Below are positions 12,320 through 25,000 of a stretch of 64,000 nucleotides of DNA, piece after piece; position 1 is the stretch's first letter; the number at the start of each line of letters is the position of its first letter. Source of the stretch: Chamaecrista fasciculata (lineage: Eukaryota > Streptophyta > Magnoliopsida > Fabales > Fabaceae); the NCBI GenBank assembly GCA_003254925.1, contig QANZ01056315.1, positions 1 to 64,000 of the forward strand, in the 5' to 3' direction. Position numbers and translations under genes: made by a program. The notes under the pieces were generated by a model. That model was not told the DNA's origin. It did not search any database and saw nothing but the letters and a program-made list of their open reading frames with translations.

Positions 12320-14840
12320 TGGAACCCAAATCAATTCCAAAAGGAGCATATAAAGAGCCAGCTAATAAGAAGCAGGATAGTTCAAAAAGGGCATTGTGTC
12401 CTATTGGCACAGTTCCAATAAGAAGAACTACGAAGCAAGACTTGATTATTGCAAAATCCTTTCATAAAGGAATGTCTATTGGCCCTAATGATCCCTTTCA
12501 TCCTGATCAGAGGGTAATCCATTAATCAATTAGTTAATAAGTTGTTGATCTATATATTGATTTAGATTGGCAAATAATTAGTTATGGTGAATTATGTTTG
12601 TTTAATTTAGGTAGTACAAGTAATGATGAAATTTATTCCAGAGAGATATTTTGGAGTACGAGCATATATGTCAATTTACGATGGATTGCATTTGCTAATG
12701 AACGAAGTAAGTTCATCAAACTTGTGGATCCAAAGTGGGTCGCCCGATGATGTCAACATGATTTCAGCTGGAATAATGGTAAGATAATGAATTTGTATCA
12801 TTTGTAAAGCTAGTATTAAATGTGGGAGTCTCACCGACACTTTCTTTTTCTAACTGTTGTTTTCTCCATCGATACTACACTTTGGTGGCATTACAAAAGA
12901 TCTAAATGTGATCCTAAGATAACATATATATGGTCAAAATTTAGATAAAGTTTCTTATATATTTAGTATAAGATTTTCCAATCAACATTTGGCATATAAC
13001 AAAGATTTTATACATGACCAATCATAATAGAGAGAAAATATTAAGCGTATATAACTTTTTGCATGACTAATTATTGAAGAGAAATAATGTAATTCAATAT
13101 TATAATTGGAGGAACTTTATGTCAGACATATAAAGAATTTTATATAAGTTTATATATATATATATTACAATTAATTATATATATAATAATTAATGTCATG
13201 AAAATTTAATCTACCTTGATAATTAGTATATATTATGATAATTGTGAATTATGGATCGGACTATATGTATCATGAATATTAATTTGTGTCACCGATCATG
13301 TAGAATTCTCTGGAGCTCAACGGTGATAATGAACCTCATTTATTTGGGCAATGGACTGTAAGTATATATTTAATTAATTAGCCTGTGAAATTTATTTATG
13401 ATTTTTTTTTTTTGAATTTTCAATAGTATGAGATATAATTTTTGTTGTTGTTGTTTATTTGGACTTTTATTATTAGAACGATGCGTTTAGAACAGGTTGC
13501 TATAATCAGTTATGCCAAGGCTTTGTGCAAATCGACAGAACAGTGCACCTTGGGTCTCGACTTACCCCCGACGATAGACGATTCTATTCACAAAATGTTT
13601 CCTTCATTCGTATGTTTCAGGTAATGAATAAACTAAAGAATTGCTCAAATATTCACATTGGTCCTAAAAGTATAAGGTAGATTTCAAATTGGTCCTATAT
13701 ATTTTAATAATAATTCACTTTTGGTCTCAAACTATTAAATATAATCATATCTCTCTTATTTCAAGTTCTAATGCCGCGAGTCCAAGATTATAGGTTTCTT
13801 TTGATAAATTCTTTTTTTTTTTTTATCTATTTGAGAATACCGTTAGCTAATGGCGTCAAATTGATTCCTGAAAGTGGGTAGTTTATTTATGGGTGAACGA
13901 ATAAAGTTGAATATATATACCTCGTTTCAAGTCTAAAAGTACAATAAGTTTGAAACTATATGTTATTGTTGAGGAGTTGTTTCTTTACCCAGTTACGGCT
14001 ATTGACAAATAAGGTCAAATCGCACTCTTTTAGGTGGTATTGGGATCGAAAGTGAACACTTCTAGAAACGTGTGGGAGAATAATTTGAAACAAACAAAAT
14101 ATTTAGACCAATTTGAAGTTTATCTCGTATTTTTGGGACCATTATGAATAGGTTAAAACACCCTTTTTGTCCTCAAACTTTATATCAATTGTCAATTTCA
14201 TCGATCCCTAATGATTTTTTGCTGTCAATAATTCATCTTCAATATTTTATATTTTGATATTTTTTTTGCTCTTAATTTAGAGAAATATTAACAAAACATT
14301 CTAGGTGGCTAATAACATGTAATGTAAACTTGATAAAAAAAAAATTCAAATCCTAACTTATATTGGAAAATACGATGAAGTCTCTCAGTAAATTTTTGAA
14401 AGAAGTTAGTTAAATAATAAAATTAACCAAAATATAAAATATCGGAGATGAAATTGATCGATTATAATAATATTATGTAGGATGGTCCAAATGGGAATTG
14501 GTGGCTAATGGTAGGAAAGACTACAAAAGTAGGGTATTGGCCAAGTGAGTTGTTCCCATACATGAGAAATGGTGCGAACCATGTGGGTGGAGGAGGAGCC
14601 ACAAGGAGAAGTGGAGAACCATGGCCTCCAATGGGGAATGGCATTTTGCCTATAGAAACCTCCTTTGAATCTTCCTTCTTCTATGCTTTTAATTGGTTTG
14701 ATGACAAACAAGAACATCGATATCCCGAGGACAAGTATGTTGATAAGGTTGTTGATTCTTCCAATCCCAAATGCTATGGCTTGGTTACTGACTTGGAACA
14801 AGGATATATTGCTTATGGAGGTCCCGGAGGTGATTGCTAA
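11085..14840 (+). CDS. Neprosin-family secreted protein, copy A (7 exons, 394 aa)
   Basis: Exons 11085-11261, 12132-12218, 12319-12513, 12611-12778, 13304-13357, 13477-13620 and 14481-14840 join in phase 0 with GT-AG introns to give 394 residues. Residues 1-25 are a hydrophobic signal peptide. About 45-150 match the neprosin activation peptide (DUF4409), with CIKINEQPSLDHPLLKNHKIQ-type wording and CPIGTVPIRR. The rest is the neprosin domain (DUF239) with the TGCYNQLC cysteine pair and a C-terminal GGPGGDC. Neprosin itself is a prolyl endopeptidase with two catalytic glutamates. The matching sites here read S205 (NMISAG) and G314 (HVGGGG), so activity is doubtful. The start is the first ATG after the TATA-like box and is shared by all copies. 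No break is visible. Confidence 0.88.
11511..11921. mobile_element. Palindromic MITE in intron 1 of gene A
   Basis: A near-palindrome of about 410 bp, absent from intron 1 of genes C and D. Its arms consist of repeated TTTGGTCCCATAACTTT-like units on the left and their inverse on the right, with ends resembling GGCTAAAGTGTACTTTTGG. Flanks are TA-rich, so a target duplication cannot be fixed. It belongs to the same general style as the MULE-type palindromes at 20367, 28659 and 29989. Short open frames on both strands are products of the repeat, not genes. Confidence 0.7.
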
Positions 14841-15540
14841 CTAATTAACAAATTATGTATCCATATATGATGGAAATTTTATTTTTAGATGGGTGAAGTG
14901 GCAAGTTATTTGGATTTTAAAAAAATGTAATCTGAATTTTAATAAATAAAAAGTGAAAAACAAGGACAAATTGAACTCTAAAAGTGAGTCGTTTATTTGA
15001 TAGTCAAACGGGTAAAGTTAGCTATATTTCTCTCATTTCAAATCTGATTGTGATAAGTTTAGAGTTGTGTGAGTTATCCTTGACGGGTCCTTAATCATTT
15101 CAGATTGAACCGTTAGAAAATGAGATCAAAACAGGTCCAAAAGTGGTTATGGAAAAATTCTTTCATACTCGACTTGACCTTATTTGTTAAACATCCCAAC
15201 TAGACATAAAAATAATTTGTCAAAAGTAACTCATAGCTCTAAATTCGTTGGAATCGAATATTAAACGAAAGATATATGATTAATTTCGCTTATTTAACTA
15301 TAAAATAAGTGATTTACTATTAAACCTCAATTTGACCTTCTTTACTAGCAACTCCAACTAAACAAAAAGGGTCCAGATGGCAAACTCCCCTACTAAATAT
15401 AGTAAAAAAAATTATTAATTAGGGCAAGAAAACATCAAGAATTCTTTTATTAATGATCAAATAATTTAGATATATAAAACGTGAAAAAAAATATAATCAG
15501 ATTCATTAATGATCAATAACTAACTATTTATAAAAAAAAC
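13621..15540 (+). repeat. Related repeat in intron 6 and in the 3' flank of gene A
   Basis: Intron 6 (13621-14480) and the 3' flank (14841-15540) contain diverged versions of the same sequence of roughly 500 bp. Shared marks are a GTTTATTT run followed by a CAAACGNGTAAAGTT-like motif, CTCTC with TTTCAA, AATAAGTTT and an ACCGTTAG..AATG..TCAAA block. Exon 7 (14481-14840) sits between them. The same pair of repeats accompanies genes B, C and D and the dead copies E and F, so both were in place before the array expanded. No coding content is seen in the 3' flank. Confidence 0.5.
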
Positions 15541-15860
15541 TGACACCGGACGTTTCATCATTTATTGCAATTAAACCTTTTCACAGGATCAAACTAACTA
15601 CTACGTTAAAACGCAGTTGTTACCTAAGCCATTTCTGTTTGATAAATAACCACAAACTATACTTTTTTTTTTTTTTTTAACTCTTTTAGCTTCAAAATTT
15701 GAATCACAAACTCAAAAAAAATATGAAATTTTAAGTATGACAATTAAAATTCTAAATTTTTTAGTTTGTTAATTTCTAAAAATTTTAACAAAGGAAAAAA
15801 AAACTCCAAAAACTAGCCAACAACTAGCTTTAAAACATATTTAAAACATTAAGGACCACT
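15541..15860 (+). promoter_or_regulatory. Orphan neprosin promoter downstream of gene A
   Basis: A diverged copy of the gene promoter: GCAATTAAACC, then CACAGGATCAAA, GTTAAAACGCAGTTG, and GATAAATAACCACAAAC in place of the TATA region. No neprosin exon follows; the sequence runs into an AT-rich stretch and then a copia fossil. The same orphan block with the same following AT-rich stretch stands downstream of gene B (29429-29735), so this dead end predates the duplication that separated A and B. Confidence 0.6.
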
Positions 15861-15864
15861 AATA

Positions 15865-18800
15865 CTACTCTAATCTTTCTAAACTACACTCTTAAATCCT
15901 AGTCTAAGGGTACAAAGCAAGACTCAACTCTTGCCTTTTCTACTAAAGCACCATCGGGGTTCAAATTCTCTCACAAAGAATCTACCAATAATCTCTTCTA
16001 TATAGAATTCTTGTGACAGAGTGAGCTAATTCTTAGAGGAATCTCTATGAATCTAGGCTCCCACTATCTAACCCATTTCCTTCATCTTAAAAGATGATAG
16101 GATAACCTTTTTAAATGGCTGAAGGAGTCCATATGTTGTTTCTACTTGACCATATGTCTTCTACATAGGGTGAGGGTAATGAAATATTCTCAGCTTTCTT
16201 GACATGGACTAAGTGTTCAATTACCACAAGTTTAGATGAAGGTGCGAGATCTGGAAAGATCACTAGAATCAATACTTTGTCCACACAATAGACGAGAAGG
16301 CTTCGAGACTTTCGATACCTTCTTGCTTGTCGTGTAAACCTCTTCGCTGCTTAATGTGTCTAGTAATAGTCATTTGACCCATATACCTCCCTTAAACTTT
16401 GAGAGCACACTTGTTCTCAAAATGCCTTGCGGCGCGGGGCAGATCCACCAAGTCTTGTACTTGGTCTGCTCTTATAGACTTCGTCATCTTTTCTTCCATC
16501 ATTTTAATCCACCATTTACTAGTAGGGTAGGAGAAAGCCTATTGAACCATCTTGGGCTCTTCTTCGCATGGGAGTTACTACTACTCTAGTACTTGCCTTA
16601 GTTTGTGCTCCGTCGGAGACATGCTTCTCATAAGCATCACTCCCATTGGACTTAGCAATTGGAGGTGCATTTATATGCTTCTCTCGGTGTGTTGCTAGTC
16701 CTTCTCCTCTTAATGGAGGTGCACATTCCAAAATCCATCTCCCTTGCTAGAAAATTTAGTCTTGAGGAACGTTACATCCTTAGACTCAAATCTTGTGGCT
16801 GACGTATCTTCATCCTCGCTAATGAAGATATATCCGTTTGAGTGACTAAGCTATCTCAACGAGAGAAGCTACTTGTCTCTAAGAGCAAGCTTCCCATACT
16901 ACTAGGAAGGATCAAATGTTCTATAAAGCCTCATGGTCTTAGCATACTCTAATTAGGTCTTTTACGCAAGTAGTACTCATAAGGAATTGTACTCACAGAA
17001 TCAGAGGGAAAATGGCTAAGCACAAAAGGCCTTTGGTAAGACATCTCCCCGATGGTGACGTCGTCTACCTATGTCAATATCAACTTAACCTACTCCTAAA
17101 GCAACCCATTTGCTATGAAGCGTCTGGAATGGTTAGCTATCTAACTATTCCATTTTCGCCACACAATTGTGAAAATATACAAGGCCCTTTGCCTTGGGCC
17201 TCATGCGCTCGTCGGACCACTGATGTTCCCAAGGACTAATTTGATGAAGACATAACTTCGGATTTCATGAATTAATGGTTTTCAAGTTGCTTTGTCTGTA
17301 AGGAAATGCTTACAAATTAGTATAGGGAATTGGTCCTCACAAATTCATCTCCACCAATAAGTAAACTCATCTTACACGCCTATTTTAAACAAGTATATCA
17401 ACCACAAAAGTAGACATAGTAAAACAACTACTTGGACTACGTGAATGTAATTCAAGGTGCATCACAACACAACCATCGTCATAAAATCAAAACCTAACAT
17501 TATAGAGTCATGATAAACATGCAAATCACATTAAGTCTTAAGTTCACTAGAAGAGATAACACGCAACAAGATCCGCTCAGTCATAGCATATATAAAGACA
17601 AAGAGTGGTCGCTACACAACTTGAGTTTGTAGGCGCCAAACCCTATTACTTTATTGATACTTTGTTCCTACAAGGATACTTCTGCTCCCACTGGGCAGAG
17701 GGCAGAACTCCACAAACCAATGTTCATGGGTGAGAGGAAAAGTTGTTGCAAACTATTTTGCGCTTAGTGTCCTTTTGACACAAACACCATTTGACCTTGG
17801 CCAAAACGTTCTTTCCTTCCTTGCTTCTCTTTTGAACCGTGGCTACTTACTTTACACTCAGCCTTTCTCTTCCTAACACCACATCTCTTGGACCTATTAT
17901 CTTTGTTCTTTGAGCCTAGTGCTCCAAGAAGCTTCAGCCACTTAAGCTACGTGCTATATGGATTTTATAGCCTTGTGCCACTAATCCTTGAGCAATATGT
18001 GGTGTTCAATATCATCAAGAAATTTGATGATATCAATGGAGGTAAAAATAAACTACACTATCAGTCAATCCTAAACGCTAACATTTCACACAACTCTTCA
18101 TTACACAACACACGGTTTATTGAAACTTTCAATCAACGCAAGACAAGTGTATATATAGCCAGACTCTCCATTCGAGAAGTGGGGTCAACCACCCTCATCA
18201 TACAGAGAACCAATATATATACACCTTTCTATGCTTGATTCATCAATTTTCACAGAATAGTCACATACTATTCAAAATCTCTTTTGGATTTCCACTAGAT
18301 AAGCATTCAAGATGGACATCGGAGTCTGCCACATGCTTGACCATGAACTCCCACTTGATTGAAATGCTTATAACCATTTAAATAGTCGCATATCATTCTG
18401 ATTTCCAAGTGGATAAGTGTTTCCATTGAGGTTATAGATTAGCCATTTAATACCTCAAACTCCTACTCAAGTGAAACACTTAATCTAATTCAAACGACCG
18501 TATACCATTTTAATCATTTCTCCCACTGTGAATGTGAGTGAGTCAAGAGATGGCCATATGTCTCTTCAAAGACTCTAATTTGTCCTGGTTTCTCCCCATA
18601 TTTGGATTCATCTCGCAAAATCGAGAAAAACGACCTAAAAATCGTCAAAAAGTTAATGGTCAATAGGTAACCATTGACCGGACATGCCCATCAACGACAA
18701 AAACCTCCCTCCGACCACCGGTCATTTCCGGTGCACGGTGGTCAACAACAGCCGTCGCCGCCACCCACAACAGCGACAGTCACTAGAACTTCGTCGGTCT

Positions 18801-19980
18801 GCGACCTCTAGCAGTGGTCCACGGCGACGAAAACCGTCGGACCACCACCTCCCAACCACAGTCCACGGTGGCTCTGGCAGCCGGACCACCACCATCCGGC
18901 CACTTCCCACGGTGGTATACGTCGGCTACTCTGCTGTGATGTTGCCGCCCGACCACCACCAGCGGCGGCACAAACTACCGGCGGTGAACAGTGTCTGTCC
19001 CCCAGTGTTTCTCCTTTTTTTTTTCCTTAAATAATTAATATTGAAGTCCAAATATCTCTAGAAAATCTAGGCAAATTTTCTAAGTTTAGGTTCAAATCAA
19101 TTTTGAATTTCAGAAAATTTAAAATACACATTTAAATTTCAAATTAAAAAATATTTGACAATATCTTATTTCAAAAAGATACATAAACACAATCTTTAAA
19201 ACTTTGAACCTATCACAAAGATTAAACCAGAGATAACAACAAATTTTAAAACTAGGGAACCTAAGCATATTCCTAAGTTCAGATCAAGAACATGAATATT
19301 ATCATGAGGAACCTACACATGTTCCTAAGTTTTAAATAAATATAAAATCATGATTATCTTCTTCACATACATAGGATAATATACCTTTTAAAAAAAACAT
19401 TTTGGGGGAATGGGAGAACGAACTATACATAAATAACTTGTATATTTATTCAAACCCTAAAATCAAATTTTGGGAAAGGGATAACTATATCCCTACAACA
19501 TTTTTAGAATCACAAATTCCTAGAGAATAGAGAACTAGCATAACCTGGCCCTGATACCAATGAAGGATTTCGGGTTCTCAAGACCCGACCCGAAGACCGA
19601 AACCCGAAACATAAAACAAAGTAGGCAAGTATTAAAAACACATTACGGAACTTACTAACCAAATAGTTGACAACTTAATTATTTTAGGGATCAAATCATG
19701 TATTTCGATTATTCAATGACTGATTAGTTGATTCAGTAAAAATTCAAGAAAGAAAATAGTAGGTTTTTTCTAATATTTTTAAATATTAGTAAGGGATCAA
19801 ATTGAGAAGACATTAAAATATAAAAGATAAAAAAAAGTTTAATCTCCTTATCAAAAAATAAAGAAATAAAAAAAATTAAGCATAAAATTTATGAGATAAA
19901 AATCTTTAAATGTTTAAAATAAAAAAATTATAAAGGACTAAATTAAAAAATACTAAAATATAGCAGATTTAAAAAAATAA
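15865..19980 (-). mobile_element. Ty1/copia retrotransposon fossil, minus strand
   Basis: A methionine-tRNA primer-binding site (19547-19559, minus strand) lies one base from an LTR-like border beginning TGAAGGATTTCGGG at 19561. Reading leftwards on the minus strand I see gag-like sequence (about 18700-17800), the integrase C-terminal region (about 16880-16730, SEDEDTSATRFESKDVTFL) and the start of reverse transcriptase (about 16550-16250, DLVDLPR and QEGIE motifs). A CCGG-rich stretch at 18660-19020 lies in its leader. The element is broken in many places and old. The outer ends are not resolved; coordinates are approximate. Confidence 0.6.
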
Positions 19981-20113
19981 ATTAATCTTCATAAGCACTA
20001 TGAAGTAAGGTTTTATGAAGGTGAGGGATTCCGGTCAATGTAGGACTACGAAGATGGCGCTGAGATTAAAAAAAGCAATGGGAACCACTTGGTTAAATTC
20101 TAAAAAATTGGGA

Positions 20114-21137
20114 GAGGTGTTCAAAATCGAACAAATGAATTTAACCAAATCAAATCAAAATTCAAGTAAAAAAATATCAAATCAAACTGAACTGAAGTAA
20201 TAATAAAACTAAAGAGATAAATGAGTGGTTTGATTTAGTTAAAAATGCATTAAAATTAGATGTTTTAATTCGGTTAGCAATTTGAACATACAATTAATCA
20301 ACCAACCGCTAGTATTTATATATAATTTTTTTTTTACTTCTGTTGTGTAATATGTGATTATATTTAGGGTAAATTCCACTTTGGTACCCTATTTTATAGA
20401 CCAATTCCACTTTGGTACCCTGTTCTTTCAAAAGTGACACTTTGGTACCATGTTCTTTCAAAAATGTCATTTTGGTACCCTGTTCTTTCAGAAGTGACAT
20501 TTTGGTACTCTGTTCTTTAGACCAAGTGACACTTTGGTACCCTAAAAAAGATAGAATAGGATAACAAATAGTGAAAGAACAGGGTACCAAAGTGTCACTT
20601 GGTCCAAAGAACAGGGTACCAAAATGTCACTTTTGAAAGAACAGAGTACCAAAATGATATTTTTGAAAAAAACAGGGTACCAAAGTGTCACTTTTGAAAG
20701 AACAGGGTACCAAAGTGGAATTGGTCCATAGAACAGGGTACTAAAGTGGAATTTACCCTTATATTTAATACAAAAATTATTACTTTTTCATCATCATTTG
20801 ATTTTATCATATTTTTTTATTATGTTATCTAATTGAATCATAAAAAATTTATTCAGACAACGACTAACTACTATTCTTCATCATACAATTTTATCCTCTC
20901 AAATATTTAATTTTTTTTTGTCATTTTTTATCGATTTTATAAATTAGACTTACTACTGTAAAACATTATTTTTTTTTCTTTTTAATTTACAATGAATTAA
21001 TAAAAACAACTATTAAGTTTCTTAACCATTCAAACCGACCATCTAAACCGTTTATTTATTGGTCTAGTTTGGTTTAGTTAAACAAATTATTTTTAACCGT
21101 TTAGTTAAAAAATACTTCAAACCGATGTGAACAGCTC
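20114..21137. mobile_element. Possible hAT-like non-autonomous element
   Basis: Weak inverted ends (GAGGTGTTCAAAATCG at left; the inverse of GAGCTGTTCACATCG at right) and interior wording such as GGTTTGGTTTAGTTAA resemble the hAT element in intron 1 of gene B. It is interrupted by the palindromic MITE at 20367-20758. No clean 8-bp target duplication was found, so the call is tentative. Confidence 0.3.
20367..20758. mobile_element. Palindromic MULE-type MITE
   Basis: A 392-bp near-perfect palindrome with ends GGGTAAATTCCACTTTGG. Each arm carries several copies of TTTGGTACCCTGTTCTTT-like units. A perfect 9-bp target duplication TTATATTTA flanks it (20358-20366 and 20759-20767), which fits the Mutator-like superfamily. 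The first bases of its ends match those of the larger element at 22571-24671. It codes for nothing; the open frames in it follow from the repeat. Confidence 0.88.
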
Positions 21138-21957
21138 GATTAAAAATTTTGTTCAAAACTGTACAAACTATCCAACGAAGACCCATCAAAATTGGTACAA
21201 GAGTGAAAAGAAATGGCTTTTGCACCATGATTATCATGAATGAAGTGCAGAGATGCATGTCCAAGAATATTAGTTGATAACCATTTCATTCTGGCAAAAA
21301 GAAAAGACAACTATTTCAAGTTATAAGCTTGAATCAACCAATCTTCAGCACAACTAAATTCATATTACGAACCATCCTACCTACTGAATATATTGATAAA
21401 GGTTTATTTTTTAAGTAAGATATATGCAGTTTTTCATTTCTTAGTTACAAAGTTTTTTAATAAAAATAAAACACTTGATAAATTTATTTTGCATGAACAG
21501 TTATAGTAGAAAAAGTATTAAAGACAACTTTTTGAATAACGAAGAGCGAGAATGTAATTAAAGTTTGTGATTGAAAAAAATATCAAACCAAACATATAAG
21601 GAACTGAACGTATTTTTTTTTTTTTACGGGACATATCCAAATGTTGAAGGAACAATAAATGATTTGGATATATAAAAAGTGGAGGATATAGAATTTAATC
21701 TTATGTATTGATGATTGAGTAATGACCATTAACTAATTAGCTTTTGATTGAAAAAATCTCATAATAAACATACGACATATAAATTATTTTATTATTTTTT
21801 TTACCAACATATTAAGAAAATAGTAAAATTTTTTCCTTAGTTAAAGGAACAGCAAATGATTTGGATATATAAAAAGTGGGGAAAAAAGAATTTAATCTTA
21901 TATATTAATGATTGAGTAATGACCGTTAACTAATTAACTATTCAATACACAGAATAG
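21138..21957 (+). repeat. AT-rich spacer and doubled distal promoter before gene B
   Basis: 21138-21620 is AT-rich with nothing recognised. From about 21627 to 21950 the distal promoter sequence (GGAACAATAAATGATTTGG, then TAAAAAGTGG, then TTAATGATTGAGTAATGACC-like wording) appears twice in tandem, the second copy leading into the proximal promoter of gene B. Single copies of the same wording are seen before genes C (about 31075) and D (about 40225). Confidence 0.5.
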
Positions 21958-22079
21958 CCATATTCTTTTCCTCATTAAAACGCAGTTATTTATCTTAATA
22001 ATTATTGCATCAATGGAAGCCATATTTTTGTTTGATAAATAGCCAAAGAATTCAACAGAGAATAAAACAGTGTCTCAAT
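21958..22079 (+). promoter_or_regulatory. Promoter and 5' leader of neprosin gene B
   Basis: Shares CCTCATTAAAACGCAGTTA, the GGAAGCCATA block, GATAAATAG (22034-22042) and the AGTGTCTCAAT leader with the other genes. The upstream GCAATTAAACC motif present before A, C and D is missing, so B has a shortened promoter. Confidence 0.55.
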
Positions 22080-25000
22080 ATGATTTCAAAAAATAGTTTA
22101 TTTCTTGCTTTTCTTGTTATTTTCTTGTGCTCATGTTTCCTTAGGAATGCCGAGACGAGGGAGATTGACATCAGTGGTATCTCCGACCAAGAAAATTTCG
22201 AGTTGGAAAGGCAACTCAAAATATTGAATAAACATCCAGTTACAACTTTTCAGGTAAATATATAGAATAAACTAACAATTTAGTCTTTAAAATATCATTG
22301 AGCGCGCTATCAATTCAATCTCTGAAAAGATTGAATTATACAATTTAGTCTCTGAAAGATTAAAACAGTATAATAATTAGTCCCTTTCTATGGACTGCAT
22401 AGTATATCGTTTTAATTTTTAAGGGACCAAAGAATATATTGTTTTAATATTTCAAGGATTGAGTTCAGTTCGGTGATTTTTCAAGAATTAAATTATTAGT
22501 TTAATATATATATATACACTATCTAGGGCTGTTCAAACTTTAGTTTGGAACGGTTTTGACATTTTTTTTAGGGTAAATTGCAATTTGGTACCCTGTGGTT
22601 AAGGGCGGTTTGCCTTTGGTACCCTGAAAGAAAAATTTTTGCATTGTGGTACCCCGTGGTTTGCTCGGTTAGCGATTTGGTCCCCTGAGGTTTTTTTCTG
22701 TTAGGATTTAACGGTAAATGTACGTTAAAATGTCAAAAATCTCCCAAAAAGTCTTCTCTTATGCGTTTAAGTCCTTTTCCTTTACTAAAAGGGATCAAAA
22801 CATAAAGAATTAATTATAAAAGGGTCTTTAGAATTCTAATATTATAGATTTTTCTTCTTTTCATAAGATTTCTTTTGAATAGGTCCTGATTTAATTACAC
22901 TTTAATCCCAAAAGTTTATGATCTTTATCAAAATAGTCCTTAGAACCTCAAAAGACAAATGAGCATCTAAACCCTAAACCTTAAGCCCCAAACTCCAAAC
23001 CCCAAACTCCAAACCCTAAACCCTAAAACTTTAAAAAAGATTTGAGTAGTACAATTAGGTCCCTAACCCATTCTTATTCCATTATTTTCAATCCCCTCTC
23101 TTTTTCATTATCTTCATTCATTTTAATCCCAAATTCTCAAAATAAAATTGTAAAGTGTCCCAAAACTCTTCCAAACATTCCAATTTAGTCCTTAAAAATA
23201 TTAAAAACCCTAAACCCTAAAAAAATTACACATCACAGGAAATCAAAAAAAAAATTACACACAATTTTTTACACATCATCATAATTTTTCTCTCCCCCCT
23301 ATACCTTCATCCAAAAATTAAAAATAAATCCTAAAAATTCTGAAAAAGAAAAACGCAAGCCTCCTGTTCATCATCTTCTCTTCAACCTAAAAATTGTTCA
23401 TCATCTTCTCTTCAACCTAAAAATTGTTCATCATCTTCATTCCTCCTCCTTCAATCTCATCATTCCTTCAATCTCATCATTCCTCCTATTCCTCATTCAA
23501 CCTCCTCTGATTCAGATTTAGATTCATGCAAAACAGAATCCCTAAAACACACTAATTTCAGTTTCGGATTCATCACAGCAAAATCTCGACAGAAAACATT
23601 TTCGATTTTGATTTCGTTTTGGCTCGCTTCGATTTCGTTTTCGTCACTTAATCTTCGATTCGATTTCGTTTTCACTTTGATTTCATTTTGGATTTGATTT
23701 CGCTGTTCGATTTCGTCTTCTCTAAACAGTTTGGGGATTTCGTCTTCGCTATTTGGCTTCTTTGTTTTGTCTTCGCTGTTCGATTTGATTTCACTTTGAT
23801 ATGGTGTTTTAGTTCGAGTGAATGAGGAGGAGGGAGATGGACGCTTGGGGTGACGGCGGCGCCGGAGATCCATGGCGGATTCCGGCGAGAGAGAGAGAGA
23901 GAGGAATGGATGAAGATGAAGAAGATGGAGATTGAAAAAAATAAGTTTTAGGGATTTAGGGTTTGAGGTGTAGGGTTTTTAATATTTAGGGTTTGGGGTT
24001 TTAAATACTTTTAAGCATTAAATTGGAATGTTTAGAAGAGTTTTGGGACACTTTAATATTTTATTTTGAGGATTTGGGACTAAAATGAATGAAGATGATA
24101 AAAAAAAGGGGAACATAACGGGATGAAGAAATTGGTTGATGATGTTGATTTTGTTGTTGAGAGGGTTTTTGATTTGTGGGGCTAGATTTTGAAAAAAATT
24201 GAGGGTTTTGATTTGTTTGTAGTGTACTTGAATGAAAATTGTAGTTGAATATAGGGATTTTTTGATAAATCATAGATGCTCATTTGTCTTTTGAGGTTCT
24301 AAGGACTATTTTGATAAAGATCATAAACTTTTGGGATTAAAGTGTAATTAAATCAGGACTTATTCAAAAGAAATCTTATGAAAAGGAGAAAAATCTATAA
24401 TATTAGAATTCTAAAGACCCTTTTATAATTAATTCTTTATGTTTTGATCCCTTTTAGGAAAGGAAAAGGACTTAAACGCATAAGAGAAGACTTTTTGGGA
24501 GATTTTTGACATTTTAACGTACATTTGCCGTTAAATCCTAACAGAAAAAAACCTCAGGGGACCAAATCGCTAACGGAGCAAACCACGGGGTACCACAATG
24601 CAAAAAGTTTTCTTTCAGGGTACCAAAGGGGAACCGCCCCTAACCACAGGGTACCAAATTGCAATTTACCCTTTTTTTTAACCAAACCGAATGGATTGGA
24701 TGATAACTAAAGTCATCCAATCAATTTAGTCATTTTGAGCCAACCGAACCAATCCAAACAAACTTCAATAGTTAGGGAAGGATGAATTATAAAATAATAA
24801 ATTGTGAAATAAAAAGTGACTAAATTTTAGTGTGAGTGATGACTAAATAAGGAAAAATCAAAAATGGAGAAATTAAGTTTAGAAATATGGATGTTTTTTT
24901 TATTTAATATAATATAAATAATATTTAATTAAGTTATTAATATGGTTCGGTATTGGTTTTTGGTTTTTAAAACCAACCGAACCGAACCAATTGGTTTTCA

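Noticed and set aside
13442-13624. Separate 60-residue protein over exon 6 of gene A
   Set aside because: Reads the neprosin exon in a different frame; the frame that joins the other exons carries the conserved TGCYNQLC motif.
22975-23220. AAACCCTAA-like words resembling telomere repeat
   Set aside because: Words are irregular and interspersed with other sequence inside a MULE; a similar loose run at 30655-30810 is equally degenerate. Neither is a telomere.
23493-23873. 126-residue protein on the minus strand as a host gene
   Set aside because: It lies inside a non-autonomous MULE, is compositionally biased and resembles no known family. Kept only as a possible capture.
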